Shown here in pieces: positions 25,375 through 33,710 of a stretch of 47,906 bases of DNA. Below the pieces are notes generated by a model that was given only the letters and a program-made list of their open reading frames with translations, was not told where the DNA came from and did no database searches. The translations under genes and the position numbers were made by a program. Where the stretch lies: positions 1-47,906 of the forward strand of contig NZ_MVOC01000096.1 of the NCBI RefSeq assembly GCF_002043095.1. Reading direction: 5' to 3'. Source of the stretch: Mycobacterium sp. AT1 (GTDB taxonomy: Bacteria; Actinomycetota; Actinomycetes; Mycobacteriales; Mycobacteriaceae). How positions within the stretch are numbered: position 1 is the first letter of the stretch; each line of letters starts with the position of its first letter.

Positions 25375-25422
25375 CACCGCTATCTCTTAGGTGTCAACTA
25401 TTTACTAGTGCATCTTCTTAGT
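25362..25422. promoter_or_regulatory. Conserved control block, mce copy
   Basis: CACTAGATACCAT, then TCTCTTAG, GTCAACTA, TTTACTAG and CTTCTTAGTC. Same order and spacing as the isoG/gshA block. The matching bases include the -10 and about 45 bp downstream of it, where a repressor could block transcription. The rest of the 475-bp gap (25019-25493) shows no convincing gene apart from the short leader ORF. Confidence 0.6.
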
Positions 25423-25452
25423 CGCACGATTCTCATTGAGGAGGCGTCCCAG

Positions 25453-25497
25453 GTGTCACCGCTTCACCAGGCCCACCCCGGGAGCCGACTTCCATGA
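25453..25497 (+). CDS. Possible leader peptide (14 codons) before yrbEA
   Basis: A GTG start with a strong GAGGAGG about nine bases upstream opens a 14-codon frame (MSPLHQAHPGSRLP) whose TGA overlaps the yrbEA ATG by 4 bp. The best ribosome site in the region therefore serves this frame, and yrbEA could be translated by coupling. It may instead be chance; yrbEA also has its own weaker GGGAG. Confidence 0.35.
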   Translation: MSPLHQAHPGSRLP

Positions 25498-26291
25498 CGA
25501 CCTCCGCGGGGGTGCGCAACTACCTCGGTATCCACTTGAGCGGCCCTATAGGACACATTGGTGGCTTTGCCCGAATGTGCACGTTGACTGCCAAGGCCCT
25601 GTTCCGCCATCCCGTGGAATGGCGAGAGCTCATCCAGCAGGCGTGGTTCCTCATGAGCGTCACGATCATCCCGACCATGTTGGCCGCAGTACCCCTGACA
25701 GTGCTGCTCACCTTCACGCTGAATGTCCTACTGGCCGAGTTCGGCGCCGCCGACATCTCCGGGGCGGGCGCCGCGCTGGGTGCCGTCACCCAGTTGGGAC
25801 CGTTGACCACGGTGCTGGTGGTCGCCGGGGCGGGCTCTACCGCCATCTGTGCAGACCTCGGTGCGCGCACGATCCGAGAAGAGATCGCCGCCCTGGAGGT
25901 CATGGGCATCGACCCCATCCGCCGGTTGGTGGTACCCAGGGTGATCGCAGCGACTGTCGTCGCCACCTTGCTCAACAGTCTGGTCATCATCGTGGGACTG
26001 GTCGGCGGTTTCGTCTTCAGCGTCTACCTGCAAGGGGTTTCCGGTGGCGCCTACCTGTCGACCCTCACGCTGGTCACCGGGCTGCCCGAGGTGCTCATCG
26101 CGACCGCCAAGGCTGTCACGTTCGGGCTGATCGCCGGTCTGGTCGGCTGCTACCGCGGTCTCACCGTGTCCGGCGGACCCAAGGGCGTCGGCACTGCAGT
26201 CAACGAAACCGTAGTGCTCTGCGTCATCGCCCTCTTCGCGGTGAACGTCGTGCTGACCACCATCGGCGTGCGATTCGGAACGGGGCACTGA
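25494..26291 (+). CDS. yrbEA: YrbEA, MlaE-type permease subunit of the Mce transporter
   Basis: 265 aa with about five to six membrane helices. Contains the MlaE-family signature around residues 120-150 (GSTAICADLGARTIREEIAALEVMG with the following IDPIRRLVVPR). The conserved EExxALEVMGxxP loop contacts the ATPase. Together with YrbEB it forms the inner-membrane channel of the Mce lipid importer. ATG at 25494; no other in-frame start is available because of an upstream stop. No ATPase gene is in the operon; in mycobacteria one MceG (Mkl) serves all mce systems. Confidence 0.93.
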   Translation: MTTSAGVRNYLGIHLSGPIGHIGGFARMCTLTAKALFRHPVEWRELIQQAWFLMSVTIIPTMLAAVPLTVLLTFTLNVLLAEFGAADISGAGAALGAVTQLGPLTTVLVVAGAGSTAICADLGARTIREEIAALEVMGIDPIRRLVVPRVIAATVVATLLNSLVIIVGLVGGFVFSVYLQGVSGGAYLSTLTLVTGLPEVLIATAKAVTFGLIAGLVGCYRGLTVSGGPKGVGTAVNETVVLCVIALFAVNVVLTTIGVRFGTGH

Positions 26292-26292
26292 G

Positions 26293-27174
26293 GTGACCAC
26301 GAGCAGCGCCAATGCCGCCGTCATCCGTGCCCGCTACCCACGCGTGACCGCCAACCTCGGCCGTTACTTCAGCGTCCCCCGCCGCGGGATGGACTCGTTC
26401 GGGCAGATGGTGTGGTTCACGCTGGTCAGCATTGGGCAGATACCGCTGACGTTGCGCCGCTACCGCGCCGAGACGACGCGGCTCATCGCCCAGATCGGGA
26501 TGGGCACCGGAGCGCTGGCGGTCATCGGAGGCACGCTCGCCATCGTCGCCTTCATCACGTTGTCCGGTGCCTCACTGGTCGCCATCCAGGGGTTCTCCTC
26601 GTTGGGCAACATCGGGGTGGACGTCTTCACCGGGTTCTTCGCGGCGCTGGTCAACGTGCGCATCGCCGCCCCCGTCGTCACCGGCATCGCGCTGGCGGCG
26701 ACGGTGGGCGCCGGCGCCACTGCCGAACTCGGCGCCATGCGCATCAGTGAGGAAATCGACGCGCTGGAGGTGATGGGAGTCAAGTCCCTGGCATTCCTGG
26801 CCTCAACGCGGATCATCGCCGCCGTAGTGGTGATCCTGCCGCTCTATGGGCTGGCCATGATCATGGCTTTTCTCTCGCCTCAGCTGGTCACGACCCTGTT
26901 CTACGGACAATCCAGCGGCACCTACAACCATTACTTCCGGACGTTCCTGCGACCCGAGGACGTGTTCTGGTCGTTCCTCGTCGCCGTCATCACCGCCGTC
27001 GTCGTGATGATCACGCATTGCTTCTATGGGTACACCGCCGCCGGGGGACCGGTCGGCGTCGGCGACGCCGTCGGACGCTCGATGCGGTTCTCCCTGGCCG
27101 CGGTCGTCATCATCGCCATGCTCTCGTCGCTGGCGCTCTACGGCGTCGACCCCAACTTCAACCTCTCGGTGTAG
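26293..27174 (+). CDS. yrbEB: YrbEB, MlaE-type permease subunit of the Mce transporter
   Basis: 293 aa, GTG start one base after the yrbEA stop. Multi-pass membrane protein with the second MlaE signature (GATAELGAMRISEEIDALEVMG and the following VKSLAFLASTR). Partner of YrbEA in the permease. Its N-terminal cytoplasmic segment is longer than that of YrbEA. Stop is five bases before mceA. Confidence 0.93.
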   Translation: MTTSSANAAVIRARYPRVTANLGRYFSVPRRGMDSFGQMVWFTLVSIGQIPLTLRRYRAETTRLIAQIGMGTGALAVIGGTLAIVAFITLSGASLVAIQGFSSLGNIGVDVFTGFFAALVNVRIAAPVVTGIALAATVGAGATAELGAMRISEEIDALEVMGVKSLAFLASTRIIAAVVVILPLYGLAMIMAFLSPQLVTTLFYGQSSGTYNHYFRTFLRPEDVFWSFLVAVITAVVVMITHCFYGYTAAGGPVGVGDAVGRSMRFSLAAVVIIAMLSSLALYGVDPNFNLSV

Positions 27175-27179
27175 CCACC

Positions 27180-28397
27180 ATGTCAACACCCCTTCCCGAG
27201 AACGCCCAGCGCACACCGCCTTTCAAGACCTTGGCTGCACTCGGCGCGACGGTGCTCGTGCTGATCGCCGTCGTCGTCTTCATCCAGTTCCGGGGCGGCT
27301 TCACAGCCAAGGAACCGCTCACGCTGATCTCCGACCGGGCCGGACTGCTGATCGGACCCGGCTCCAAGATCACCCTCAACGGCGTGGAGATCGGCAAGGT
27401 CGGAAGCCTCACCGAGATCGACCGTGACGGCCAGCCCGCGGCCAAGTTCATCCTCGACATCGCACCGAAGTACTACTCGCTGATCCCGGTCAACATCGAC
27501 GCCGCCATCAAGGCCACCACGGTATTCGGCGGCAAATACGTGGCCCTGTCCTCGCCCAAACAACCCGGGCGACCCATCACTCCCACCGACGTCATCGCCG
27601 TTGCGTCGGTCTCCACCGAGATCAACACCGTCTTCCAAACCGTCACCTCGATCGCGCACTCGATAGACCCGGTCAAGCTGAACCTCACCCTGAGCGGCGC
27701 GGCCGACGCACTGTCCGGGTTGGGCGACAAGTTCGGCACCGCGCTGACCAACGGCAACGAAGTTCTCGACAACCTGAACCCTCAAATGGACCAAATCCAT
27801 ACCGACATCAGTCAATTGGCGACGATAACCGACGCGCTAGGGGATGCCTCTTCGGATCTGTGGAGCGCCCTGGGGAACCTCACCACCACGGCACGCACCC
27901 TGAACACCCAGCAGAAGGACCTCGATGCCACGCTGCTGTCGGCCATCGGATTCTCCAACACCGGCACCGACGTCTTGAACAAGAGCCAGCCACACCTGGC
28001 GCAGACCCTTCTGCAGCTGGCGCCAGTCAGCGCGCTCCTGGACACCTACAGCCCGGAACTGGCGTGCGCCATCCGCAATGCCGGGCAGGTCCAGCCAGCC
28101 GTGGGGGCCTCCGAAGGCGGGGGCAACGGATACTCAGTGAAGGTGCACACCCAGCTCGTCGGTGGCGCCAATCCGTACGTCTTCCCCGACAACCTGCCAA
28201 GGGTCAACGCCCGTGGCGGCCCCGGCGGCGCGCCCGGCTGTTGGCAAGAAATCACCCGTGACCTGTGGCCGGCTCCGGCTCTGGTGATGGACACCGGCGC
28301 CAGCATCGCGCCCTACAAGCAGTTCCGGATCGGGTCGCCGTGGGCCAACGACTACGTGTGGGGACGTCAAATCGGAGAGAACACGGTGAACCCGTGA
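27180..28397 (+). CDS. mceA: MceA substrate-binding protein
   Basis: 405 aa. N-terminal signal-anchor helix (about residues 20-40), then the MlaD/Mce domain (residues 45-120; DRAGLLIGPGSKITLNGVEIGKV) and the long helical Mce4_CUP1 region that builds the periplasmic tunnel. ATG at 27180, chosen over earlier in-frame starts because it sits just after the yrbEB stop and begins the typical short cytoplasmic lead. The C-terminal part carries the GCWQEI and PYKQFRIG motifs common in MceA proteins. Cargo unknown. Confidence 0.92.
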   Translation: MSTPLPENAQRTPPFKTLAALGATVLVLIAVVVFIQFRGGFTAKEPLTLISDRAGLLIGPGSKITLNGVEIGKVGSLTEIDRDGQPAAKFILDIAPKYYSLIPVNIDAAIKATTVFGGKYVALSSPKQPGRPITPTDVIAVASVSTEINTVFQTVTSIAHSIDPVKLNLTLSGAADALSGLGDKFGTALTNGNEVLDNLNPQMDQIHTDISQLATITDALGDASSDLWSALGNLTTTARTLNTQQKDLDATLLSAIGFSNTGTDVLNKSQPHLAQTLLQLAPVSALLDTYSPELACAIRNAGQVQPAVGASEGGGNGYSVKVHTQLVGGANPYVFPDNLPRVNARGGPGGAPGCWQEITRDLWPAPALVMDTGASIAPYKQFRIGSPWANDYVWGRQIGENTVNP

Positions 28398-29434
28398 ACA
28401 CCACCTCGAGTGCTATAAAATTTGCCGCCGTCTCGTTGGTCCTGGTGCTCTTCGCGATGCTCACGGTCGTGGTGTTCGGCCAAGTGCGCTTCGACAAGAC
28501 TGTGGGCTACTCCGCCGAATTCGCCTCGGTCAGCGGCCTGCGCAAGGGCCAATTCGTAAGGGCATCAGGCGTCGAGGTCGGCAAGGTCACCGACATGCGG
28601 CTCGTCGACGGGGGCACCCGTGTGCGCGTCGACTTCACCGTGGACCGAGCACTGCCGCTGTTCCAGTCGTCGGCCGCGCAGGTCCGCTACGCCAACCTGA
28701 TCGGCGAGCGCTACCTCGAAGTCACCCGCGGGTCCGGCGACGGTAGTGACCGCACCCTGCCGCCGGGGGGCCTCATCCCCCTCGAACGCACCCAACCGGC
28801 CTTGGACCTAGACGCCCTCATCGGTGGTTTCCGCCCGGTGTTCCAAGCACTCGACCCACAAAAGGTCAACACCATCGCGTCCGCCATCGTCACGGTCTTT
28901 CAAGGTCAGGGCGGCACCATCAACGACATCCTCGACCAGACCGGCCGACTGACCTCTCAACTCGCTGACCGTGACGAGGCAATCGGGTCGGTGGTCAAAA
29001 ACCTCGGTACCGTGCTGGACAGCATCGTCGCCAAGGCCGGCCAGGTCGACGCCACCGTGGTCAACCTCGAAACATTGATCAGCGGGCTGAGCGACCGAGC
29101 CGGCCCACTGGCCGACAGTGTGGCCAGCTTGAGCACCGCCACCGGGGCGCTGAGCGATCTGCTCAGCGAGAACCGGCCCTTGCTGAAATCGACGATCACG
29201 TCGGCCCAGGGCGTGCTCCAACCCCTGGTCGATCAGAGCCCACAGGTCGATGACCTGCTGCACAAGTTGCCGACCGCGTTGACGCTGCTCGGGCGCAGCG
29301 CCGGCACCTACGGCGACTTCATCAACCTGTACCTGTGTGACGTCACGCTGACGTTGAACGGGCTGCAACCCGGCGGGCCGGTCCGAACGGTCCGGCTCAC
29401 CCAGCAGCCGACCGGAAGGTGCACACCGCAATGA
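28394..29434 (+). CDS. mceB: MceB substrate-binding protein
   Basis: 346 aa, GTG start overlapping the mceA stop by 4 bp. Signal-anchor helix at 10-30, MlaD domain (SAEFASVSGLRKGQFVRASG, VGKVTDM), then a helical region; the C-terminus ends with the LYLCDVTLTLNGLQPGGP motif typical of MceB. Forms the hetero-hexameric Mce tube with the other five. Confidence 0.92.
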   Translation: MNTTSSAIKFAAVSLVLVLFAMLTVVVFGQVRFDKTVGYSAEFASVSGLRKGQFVRASGVEVGKVTDMRLVDGGTRVRVDFTVDRALPLFQSSAAQVRYANLIGERYLEVTRGSGDGSDRTLPPGGLIPLERTQPALDLDALIGGFRPVFQALDPQKVNTIASAIVTVFQGQGGTINDILDQTGRLTSQLADRDEAIGSVVKNLGTVLDSIVAKAGQVDATVVNLETLISGLSDRAGPLADSVASLSTATGALSDLLSENRPLLKSTITSAQGVLQPLVDQSPQVDDLLHKLPTALTLLGRSAGTYGDFINLYLCDVTLTLNGLQPGGPVRTVRLTQQPTGRCTPQ

Positions 29435-30906
29435 GGGCGCTGCAACCCGAACACCGCGTCCGCGTCGGCATCATGGCGCTGATCCTGGTCCTGCTCGTCA
29501 CCGGCGTCGGTCAAAGCTTCACCAGCGTGCCGATGCTGTTCGCCCAACCACGCTTCTACGGTGAGTTCGGCGACTCAGGAGCGCTGCGCGCCGGGGACAA
29601 GGTGCGCATCGCCGGAATGGACGTCGGCACGGTGCAGAGCCTGGCCCTGGCCACCGGGCACGTAGTCGTCCAATTCACGTTGGACGGCAACACCATTGGC
29701 ACCAAGAGTCGGCTCTCCATCCGCACCGACACCATCTTGGGCAAGAAGGTGTTGGAGGTCGAACCGCGTGGGACGGACCCGCTTCGGCCGGGTGCGACGC
29801 TACCCCTGGACCAGACGACAACCCCCTACCAGATCTACGACGCGTTCCGGGACGCCACCAAGGACGTGGGCGGCTGGGACGTCGGCACCATCAAGCAATC
29901 GCTGCAGGTGCTCACCGACACCGTCGACCAGACCTCTCCGCACCTCAACGCTGCCTTGGACGGCGTGAAGCGCTTCGCCGACACGCTCAGCACTCGCGAC
30001 GACCAGATTCAGCATCTGCTCGGGGAGACCAGCAAGGTGGCCGGCGTCCTCGGCATCCACGGCGAACAGATCAACCGCCTGCTCGTCAACGCACAAGCGC
30101 TGCTGTCGGCGATCAACGCGCGAGGCCAGGCCATCGAGGCGTTGCTCGGCAACGTCGAGTCCGTCGCGGCCCAAGTCCAAGGCCTGATCAACGACAACCC
30201 CAACATCAACGCCGTACTGAAACAGATCAGCACCGTCAGCGACGTCCTGGTTCAGCGCAAGGACGACCTGGCGGCCACGGTCCAGAACGTCGGCAAGTTC
30301 GTGGCGTCGCTGACCGAGATCGCCTCCTCCGGGCCCTACGTCAAGGCCGCGATCTTCAACCTGCTGCCGTATCAAATCCTGCAACCGTGGGTGGACGCCG
30401 CGTTCAAGAAACGCGGCATCGATCCCAACAAGTTCTGGGGCGATGCCGGGCTGCCATCATCGCAATTCCCCGACCCCAACGGTCAACGGCTGCCCAACGG
30501 TGCACCGCCCCCGGCCCCCACACCGCTGGAGGGCACCCCTGAGCATCCCGGCCCCGCCGTGATCGCGGGCTCCCCATGCTCGTACACACCCGCGCCGGGC
30601 GATTACCCCACCGCTGCGAACCCACTGCCCTGCGCCAACAGCGATACCGGCCCATTCGGAGGCAACCCCTACGGCGCCAATTATGGGGGCCCCGATCTCA
30701 CCGGGCAGCCACCGAATCCGAACGCGCCGCCGCCTGCACCGGGCGTACCGAGCGCGGCGGTGCCCGGAGAATCCTCGCCGCCCATCGAAGGCGTCCCGGC
30801 AGCACCTCTCGCCCCCGGGCCGCCGGGTGCGCGGACCGTACCGGTGGCGCCGGAGCCGTCAGCGCCGAGCGCGCCCATCCCGACCGATCCCATGGGGGTT
30901 AACTAG
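29431..30906 (+). CDS. mceC: MceC substrate-binding protein
   Basis: 491 aa, ATG overlapping the mceB stop by 4 bp. Signal-anchor at about 10-30, MlaD domain (FGDSGALRAGDKVRIAGMDVG), helical needle region (residues about 150-300), and a Pro/Gly/Ala-rich low-complexity tail after residue 340, usual for MceC. Followed three bases later by mceD. Confidence 0.92.
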   Translation: MRALQPEHRVRVGIMALILVLLVTGVGQSFTSVPMLFAQPRFYGEFGDSGALRAGDKVRIAGMDVGTVQSLALATGHVVVQFTLDGNTIGTKSRLSIRTDTILGKKVLEVEPRGTDPLRPGATLPLDQTTTPYQIYDAFRDATKDVGGWDVGTIKQSLQVLTDTVDQTSPHLNAALDGVKRFADTLSTRDDQIQHLLGETSKVAGVLGIHGEQINRLLVNAQALLSAINARGQAIEALLGNVESVAAQVQGLINDNPNINAVLKQISTVSDVLVQRKDDLAATVQNVGKFVASLTEIASSGPYVKAAIFNLLPYQILQPWVDAAFKKRGIDPNKFWGDAGLPSSQFPDPNGQRLPNGAPPPAPTPLEGTPEHPGPAVIAGSPCSYTPAPGDYPTAANPLPCANSDTGPFGGNPYGANYGGPDLTGQPPNPNAPPPAPGVPSAAVPGESSPPIEGVPAAPLAPGPPGARTVPVAPEPSAPSAPIPTDPMGVN

Positions 30907-30909
30907 CCG

Positions 30910-32514
30910 ATGAGCACGACTCTCGACGCGCCGAAGCTGCGGCAGCCGTCCCGAAAGTCGATCGTGGTCACCTCGGTGGCCGTGGTCGCAGCGCTCGCGT
31001 TGTCCTACGGAGGATGGATTCTGTTCCAGAAGCTGACGAACAACGTGGTCGTTGCCTATTTCACCGAGGCCAATTCGCTGTACCCGGGGGACGAGGTCTC
31101 CATCATGGGCGTGCCGGTGGGCTCCGTCGACACCGTCGAACCGGCCGGCGACAAGATGAAGGTGACGTTTCACTTTCCGACCAAGTACAAGGTGCCCGCC
31201 GACGTCTCAGCGGTCATCATGAACCCGAGCCTTGTCGCCTCGCGCAACATTCAGTTGGAGCCGCCGTACAACGGTGGGCCGATCCTGACCAACAACGCGG
31301 TCATCCCCGTCGAACACACCCAGGTGCCGGTGGAGTGGGACGACCTACGCGACAGCATCGGCAAGACGGTGACCGCGCTGGGGCCGACACCACAGCAACC
31401 CAAGGGGCCGATCGGCGACACCCTAGAGTCTCTCGCCGAGGGGCTGGCAGGCAAGGGCAACGACATCAGCAAGACGCTGAACACGCTTTCGACGTCCCTG
31501 GGTGCCATCAACGACAGCCGCGGCGAAACGTTCGCGATCGTGGGCGGACTGGCCACGTTCCTCAACACCTTGCAAATCAACGAACAACAGTTGATCTCGT
31601 TGAACGACAACCTATCTCAGCTGACCAGCAGCCTCGCGCCGAATGACCACGCCGTCTCCGACGCCGTTCAGCAAGTCAACACATTGCTCCCCGTGCTGCG
31701 CAAGTTCCTCGACGAGAACGGTTCCGTACTCAAGACCGACGTCAACAACCTGGCGACGGCGACCAATCCGCTGGTGACACCGGATCAGCAGAAGAACCTG
31801 GAGAACTTCTTGCACGCCTTCCCGACCTTCGCGGCCAACACCAACAACAGCTATCACCCCGCCCAAGGCGCGTTGACGATCATCCCGGCCGTCACCAACT
31901 TCGCGAATCCGTTGCAGCTGATCTGCAGCTCCATCCAGGCCGGCAGCAGGCTCGGTTACCAGGATTCTGCCGAGCTGTGCGCGCAGTATCTGACACCTGT
32001 CCTGGATGCCATCAAATTCAACTACTTGCCGTTCGGGTTGATGCCGTTCAGCACCGGCGAGACGCTACCCAAGATGACCGCCTACTCCGAGCCGCGGCTG
32101 CAACCCCCACCGGGATTCAAGGACACCACCGTGCCCGGCATCTTCGCGCCGGACACCTACGTCAATGGGCACGGCAACCACCAACCGGGCTGGGTGGCGG
32201 CACCCGGAATGCAGGGCCTGAACGTGCGTCCCGTCACCGGGAACTTGCTGTCACCAGGGTCGCTGGCCGAACTCATGGGCGGTCCGGACGACGCACCGCC
32301 CGCGTGGGGACCGAACCTGCCCGGAAAGCCGAACAGCTTCGACGAGACGAACCCGCTGCCGCCGCCGTGGTACCCACAGCCGGGACCGCCGCCGCCGCCG
32401 GGACCAGAGGTCATCCCAGGTCCGGTCGCGCCGACTCCAGCCCTTGCCCCGGCCGCCGTTCCCGCCGACGGACCCGTTTTGCCAGCCGAAGAACCGATGG
32501 GACCGGGCCGGTGA
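30910..32514 (+). CDS. mceD: MceD substrate-binding protein
   Basis: 534 aa. Signal-anchor helix at about 15-40, MlaD domain (FTEANSLYPGDEVSIMGVPVG), long helical region, and an extended proline-rich C-terminal tail (after residue 440) as is common in MceD. Overlaps mceE by 4 bp. Confidence 0.92.
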   Translation: MSTTLDAPKLRQPSRKSIVVTSVAVVAALALSYGGWILFQKLTNNVVVAYFTEANSLYPGDEVSIMGVPVGSVDTVEPAGDKMKVTFHFPTKYKVPADVSAVIMNPSLVASRNIQLEPPYNGGPILTNNAVIPVEHTQVPVEWDDLRDSIGKTVTALGPTPQQPKGPIGDTLESLAEGLAGKGNDISKTLNTLSTSLGAINDSRGETFAIVGGLATFLNTLQINEQQLISLNDNLSQLTSSLAPNDHAVSDAVQQVNTLLPVLRKFLDENGSVLKTDVNNLATATNPLVTPDQQKNLENFLHAFPTFAANTNNSYHPAQGALTIIPAVTNFANPLQLICSSIQAGSRLGYQDSAELCAQYLTPVLDAIKFNYLPFGLMPFSTGETLPKMTAYSEPRLQPPPGFKDTTVPGIFAPDTYVNGHGNHQPGWVAAPGMQGLNVRPVTGNLLSPGSLAELMGGPDDAPPAWGPNLPGKPNSFDETNPLPPPWYPQPGPPPPPGPEVIPGPVAPTPALAPAAVPADGPVLPAEEPMGPGR

Positions 32515-33710
32515 CCGCCCTGGGTTGGTGGCGGACCCGGATCATCCGACCCCGCAGCGGAGCCGCGCGCCGTCCGCGCCGGAGAACCTGGCAGGGCGCG
32601 GTGGTGCTGACCATCGCGCTGACGCTGAGCGGTTGCGGGCAGTGGCGCGGCATCGCCAACGTGCCCATCCCCGGCGGTCCCGGCAGTGGCCACGGTTCCT
32701 ACGTCGTCTACGTACAGATGCCCGACACGCTGGGGTTGACCCCCAACAGCAAGGTCCTGATCTCCGACGTCTTCGTCGGGCAGGTCCACGAAATCCAGAT
32801 GAAGAACTGGGTCGCCACCCTCACCGTCGAACTCCAAGGTGGTGTGCGACTGCCCCGCAACGCCACCGCCAAGATCGGACAGACCAGCCTGCTGGGTACA
32901 CAGCACGTGGAGCTCGCCGCCCCACCGGACCCCTCTCCACAATTCCTCCGTGACGGCGACACCATCACGTTGCAGAACTCGTCGGCCTTCCCCACCACCG
33001 AACAGACACTGGCCAGCATCGCGACACTCCTCAACGGTGGCGGCGTGGCCAACCTCGAGGTCATCTCGAACGAGGTCTACAACGTCGTCAACGGCCGCGC
33101 CGACCAAATTCGCGCGCTGCTCGACAAACTCGACACGTTCACCGCCAAGCTCGAAGGGCAGATCGGGGACGTCACCCACGCCATCGACTCAGCCGACCGG
33201 CTGCTGGCCATGGCCGCCGCACACAACGACACGCTCAACGGGGCGCTGACCGATTTGCCCCCACTGGTCAAGTACCTCACCGACTCCCGCGGCACCGTCA
33301 TCAACGCCGTCGAGTCGATCGGCCGGTTCAGCGACGCCACGCAAAGAACGGCCGACTCGTCGAGTGCCACCCTGAACCGCAACCTAGTTTCCCTGCAGCG
33401 GCCGCTGGCCCAACTCGTCCGTGCGGCACCGTTCCTGGTTCCGGCGCTCAAGGTGGCCCTCACCGCACCGTTCGACATCGACGCCGTTCCGAAGAGCTTC
33501 CGCGGTGACTTCATCAACACCTCACTCAACGTGGACCTGACGCTTAGTGCCCTGGACAACGGGCTTCTGACTGGGACGCGCTTCACCGGAGCACTGCGAG
33601 CGTTGGAGCAGTCCTGGGGCCGCGATCCCGCCACGATGATTCCCGACGTGCGTTTCACCCCGAATCCAAACGATGCGCCCGGCGGCCCGCTGGTCGAGAG
33701 GGGGCCCTGA
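32511..33710 (+). CDS. mceE: MceE lipoprotein (LprK type)
   Basis: 399 aa from GTG at 32511, which overlaps the mceD stop by 4 bp. An Arg-rich N-terminus is followed by a hydrophobic stretch and a lipobox LTLSGC, so the mature protein is lipid-anchored like other MceE (Lpr) proteins. MlaD domain follows (GLTPNSKVLISDVFVGQVH). The stop is directly adjacent to the mceF start. Confidence 0.92.
   Translation: MTALGWWRTRIIRPRSGAARRPRRRTWQGAVVLTIALTLSGCGQWRGIANVPIPGGPGSGHGSYVVYVQMPDTLGLTPNSKVLISDVFVGQVHEIQMKNWVATLTVELQGGVRLPRNATAKIGQTSLLGTQHVELAAPPDPSPQFLRDGDTITLQNSSAFPTTEQTLASIATLLNGGGVANLEVISNEVYNVVNGRADQIRALLDKLDTFTAKLEGQIGDVTHAIDSADRLLAMAAAHNDTLNGALTDLPPLVKYLTDSRGTVINAVESIGRFSDATQRTADSSSATLNRNLVSLQRPLAQLVRAAPFLVPALKVALTAPFDIDAVPKSFRGDFINTSLNVDLTLSALDNGLLTGTRFTGALRALEQSWGRDPATMIPDVRFTPNPNDAPGGPLVERGP

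Noticed and set aside
25346..25410. Minus-strand promoter at the mce block (TTGACA-18-TGGTAT)
   Set aside because: No minus-strand gene lies downstream; it is more simply explained by similarity of the block to the isoG promoter region.
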